Source: Pseudomonas lini
GTDB lineage: Bacteria; Pseudomonadota; Gammaproteobacteria; Pseudomonadales; Pseudomonadaceae
Direction of reading: 5' to 3'
Assembly (NCBI RefSeq): GCF_964063345.1
Contig: NZ_OZ061318.1
Coordinates: 5,642,001 to 5,706,000, forward strand
DNA: 64,000 nt
The notes beneath the pieces are model-generated. The model was given only the letters and a program-made list of their open reading frames with translations. It searched no databases and was not told where the DNA came from. Both the position numbers and the translations under genes were made by a program. Position 1 is the first letter of the stretch. Every line of letters starts with the position of its first letter. Shown piece after piece: positions 63,466 to 64,000 of this stretch.

Positions 63466-64000
63466 GTCGAATGCTTCGGGTCGGGGGCATGGTGCCCCTG
63501 ACCACTATCGACTATCCGGGACAGCTCGCCTGCGTGCTGTTTTGCCAGGGTTGCGCCTGGCGTTGTCGTTATTGTCACAACCCGCAGTTGATTCCCCCTC
63601 GTGGCAGTGAGGAAGTGGATTGGCGGCGGGTGTTGGCGTTTCTGCAACGTCGTCAGGACCTGCTCGATGCCGTGGTGTTCAGCGGCGGTGAGCCGACTCT
63701 GCAGGACGGCTTGCTTGGCGCCATGGATGAAGTGCGGGACATGGGATTTCGCATCGGCTTGCACAGCGCCGGGATCAAGCCTGCTGCATTCGCCAAGGCA
63801 TTGACCGGTGCTGATTGGGTCGGTTTCGACGTCAAGGCGTTACCCGAGGATTGCCAGGCCATCACCCGGGTCGAGGGCAGTGGAACCGCCAATTGGCGCA
63901 GCCTCGAACATCTGCTGGCCAGTGGTGTCGACTACGAATGTCGCACCACCGTGCATTGGCATCTGTTCGAGCCGGCGCGTCTTCTGACGCTGGCAAAACG
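63462..64000 (+). CDS. nrdG: NrdG, radical SAM activase of NrdD (partial, runs off window)
   Basis: From ATG 63462 the frame is open to the right edge (179 codons seen). The product has VPLTTIDYPGQLACVLFCQG, the cluster motif CAWRCRYC and SGGEPTLQ for SAM binding, as in activases of the NrdG/PflA type. It generates the glycyl radical on the reductase. The start overlaps the stop of the 55-residue ORF, so the two are translationally coupled. Confidence 0.9.
   Translation, partial: MSRMLRVGGMVPLTTIDYPGQLACVLFCQGCAWRCRYCHNPQLIPPRGSEEVDWRRVLAFLQRRQDLLDAVVFSGGEPTLQDGLLGAMDEVRDMGFRIGLHSAGIKPAAFAKALTGADWVGFDVKALPEDCQAITRVEGSGTANWRSLEHLLASGVDYECRTTVHWHLFEPARLLTLAK

Overview
The window is about 61-62% GC-rich Gammaproteobacterial DNA. 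It looks like a denitrifying Pseudomonas of the P. fluorescens group. This inference rests on the gene orders (nosRZDFYL, nirSMCFDLGHJEN, nirQOP-norCBD, narXL-narK1K2GHJI), the many FNR/ANR-type boxes (TTGAY-N4-RTCAA), and the intergenic GTGGGAGC / GTGGCGAGGGAGC palindromic repeats typical of that group. No rRNA, tRNA, insertion sequence, integrase or CRISPR array was seen.

Layout. 1-5.9 kb is ordinary accessory chromosome: rtcB (RNA ligase), a run of small unknown proteins with good ribosome binding sites, two related zinc-ribbon proteins, a CBS-domain protein and an SRAP/YedK-type DNA-crosslink protein. From 6 kb to the right end, the window is an essentially uninterrupted anaerobic-respiration island. 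6.0-9.4 kb: a small CopD-like membrane protein, a HemN-like protein that has lost its iron-sulfur cysteines, and true hemN. 9.5-17.3 kb: nosRZDFYL (nitrous oxide reductase). 17.4-18.2 kb: a short-chain dehydrogenase. 18.2-19.1 kb: a large nested inverted repeat ending in a CCCAAA microsatellite. 19.1-28.1 kb, minus strand: the cytochrome cd1 nitrite reductase and heme d1 operon nirSMCFDLGHJEN. 28.3-34.0 kb: nirQOP and norCBD (nitric oxide reductase). 34.2-35.3 kb, minus: dnrP-like, dnr and a 29-residue membrane peptide. 35.7-38.1 kb: nnrS, a second CopD-like protein and, divergently, a YtfE/DnrN di-iron protein. 38.3-40.5 kb: a NorR-type sigma54 activator and pdxH. 40.8-45.1 kb: moaB-moeA, then ubiU-ubiV-ubiT (oxygen-independent ubiquinone synthesis). 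45.5-49.2 kb, minus: a DGC zinc-binding protein, a second Dnr-like regulator, narL and narX. 49.5-61.0 kb: narK1-narK2-narGHJI, a PpiC isomerase and moaA. 61.2-64.0 kb: the class III ribonucleotide reductase, whose glycyl-radical loop appears to be a separate 55-residue ORF, and the start of nrdG, which runs off the window.

How it works together. Nitrate enters through NarK1/NarK2 and is reduced by NarGHI, with Moco from MoaA/MoaB/MoeA. Nitrite is reduced by NirS (heme d1 from NirDLGH/J/E/F/N), NO by NorCB, and N2O by NosZ. HemN, UbiUVT and NrdDG supply heme, ubiquinone and deoxynucleotides without oxygen. NnrS and the YtfE/DnrN protein deal with nitrosative stress. Regulation can be read directly. 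ANR/DNR boxes sit at twelve places, most with a TAnnnT -10 about 20-25 bp downstream. NarL-type 7-2-7 inverted heptamers lie before narK1, before moaB and before the second dnr-like gene. A sigma54 promoter plus a GTCA-N3-TGAC motif lies before dnrN. Tandem NrdR-like boxes 31 bp apart lie at the nrdD start site.
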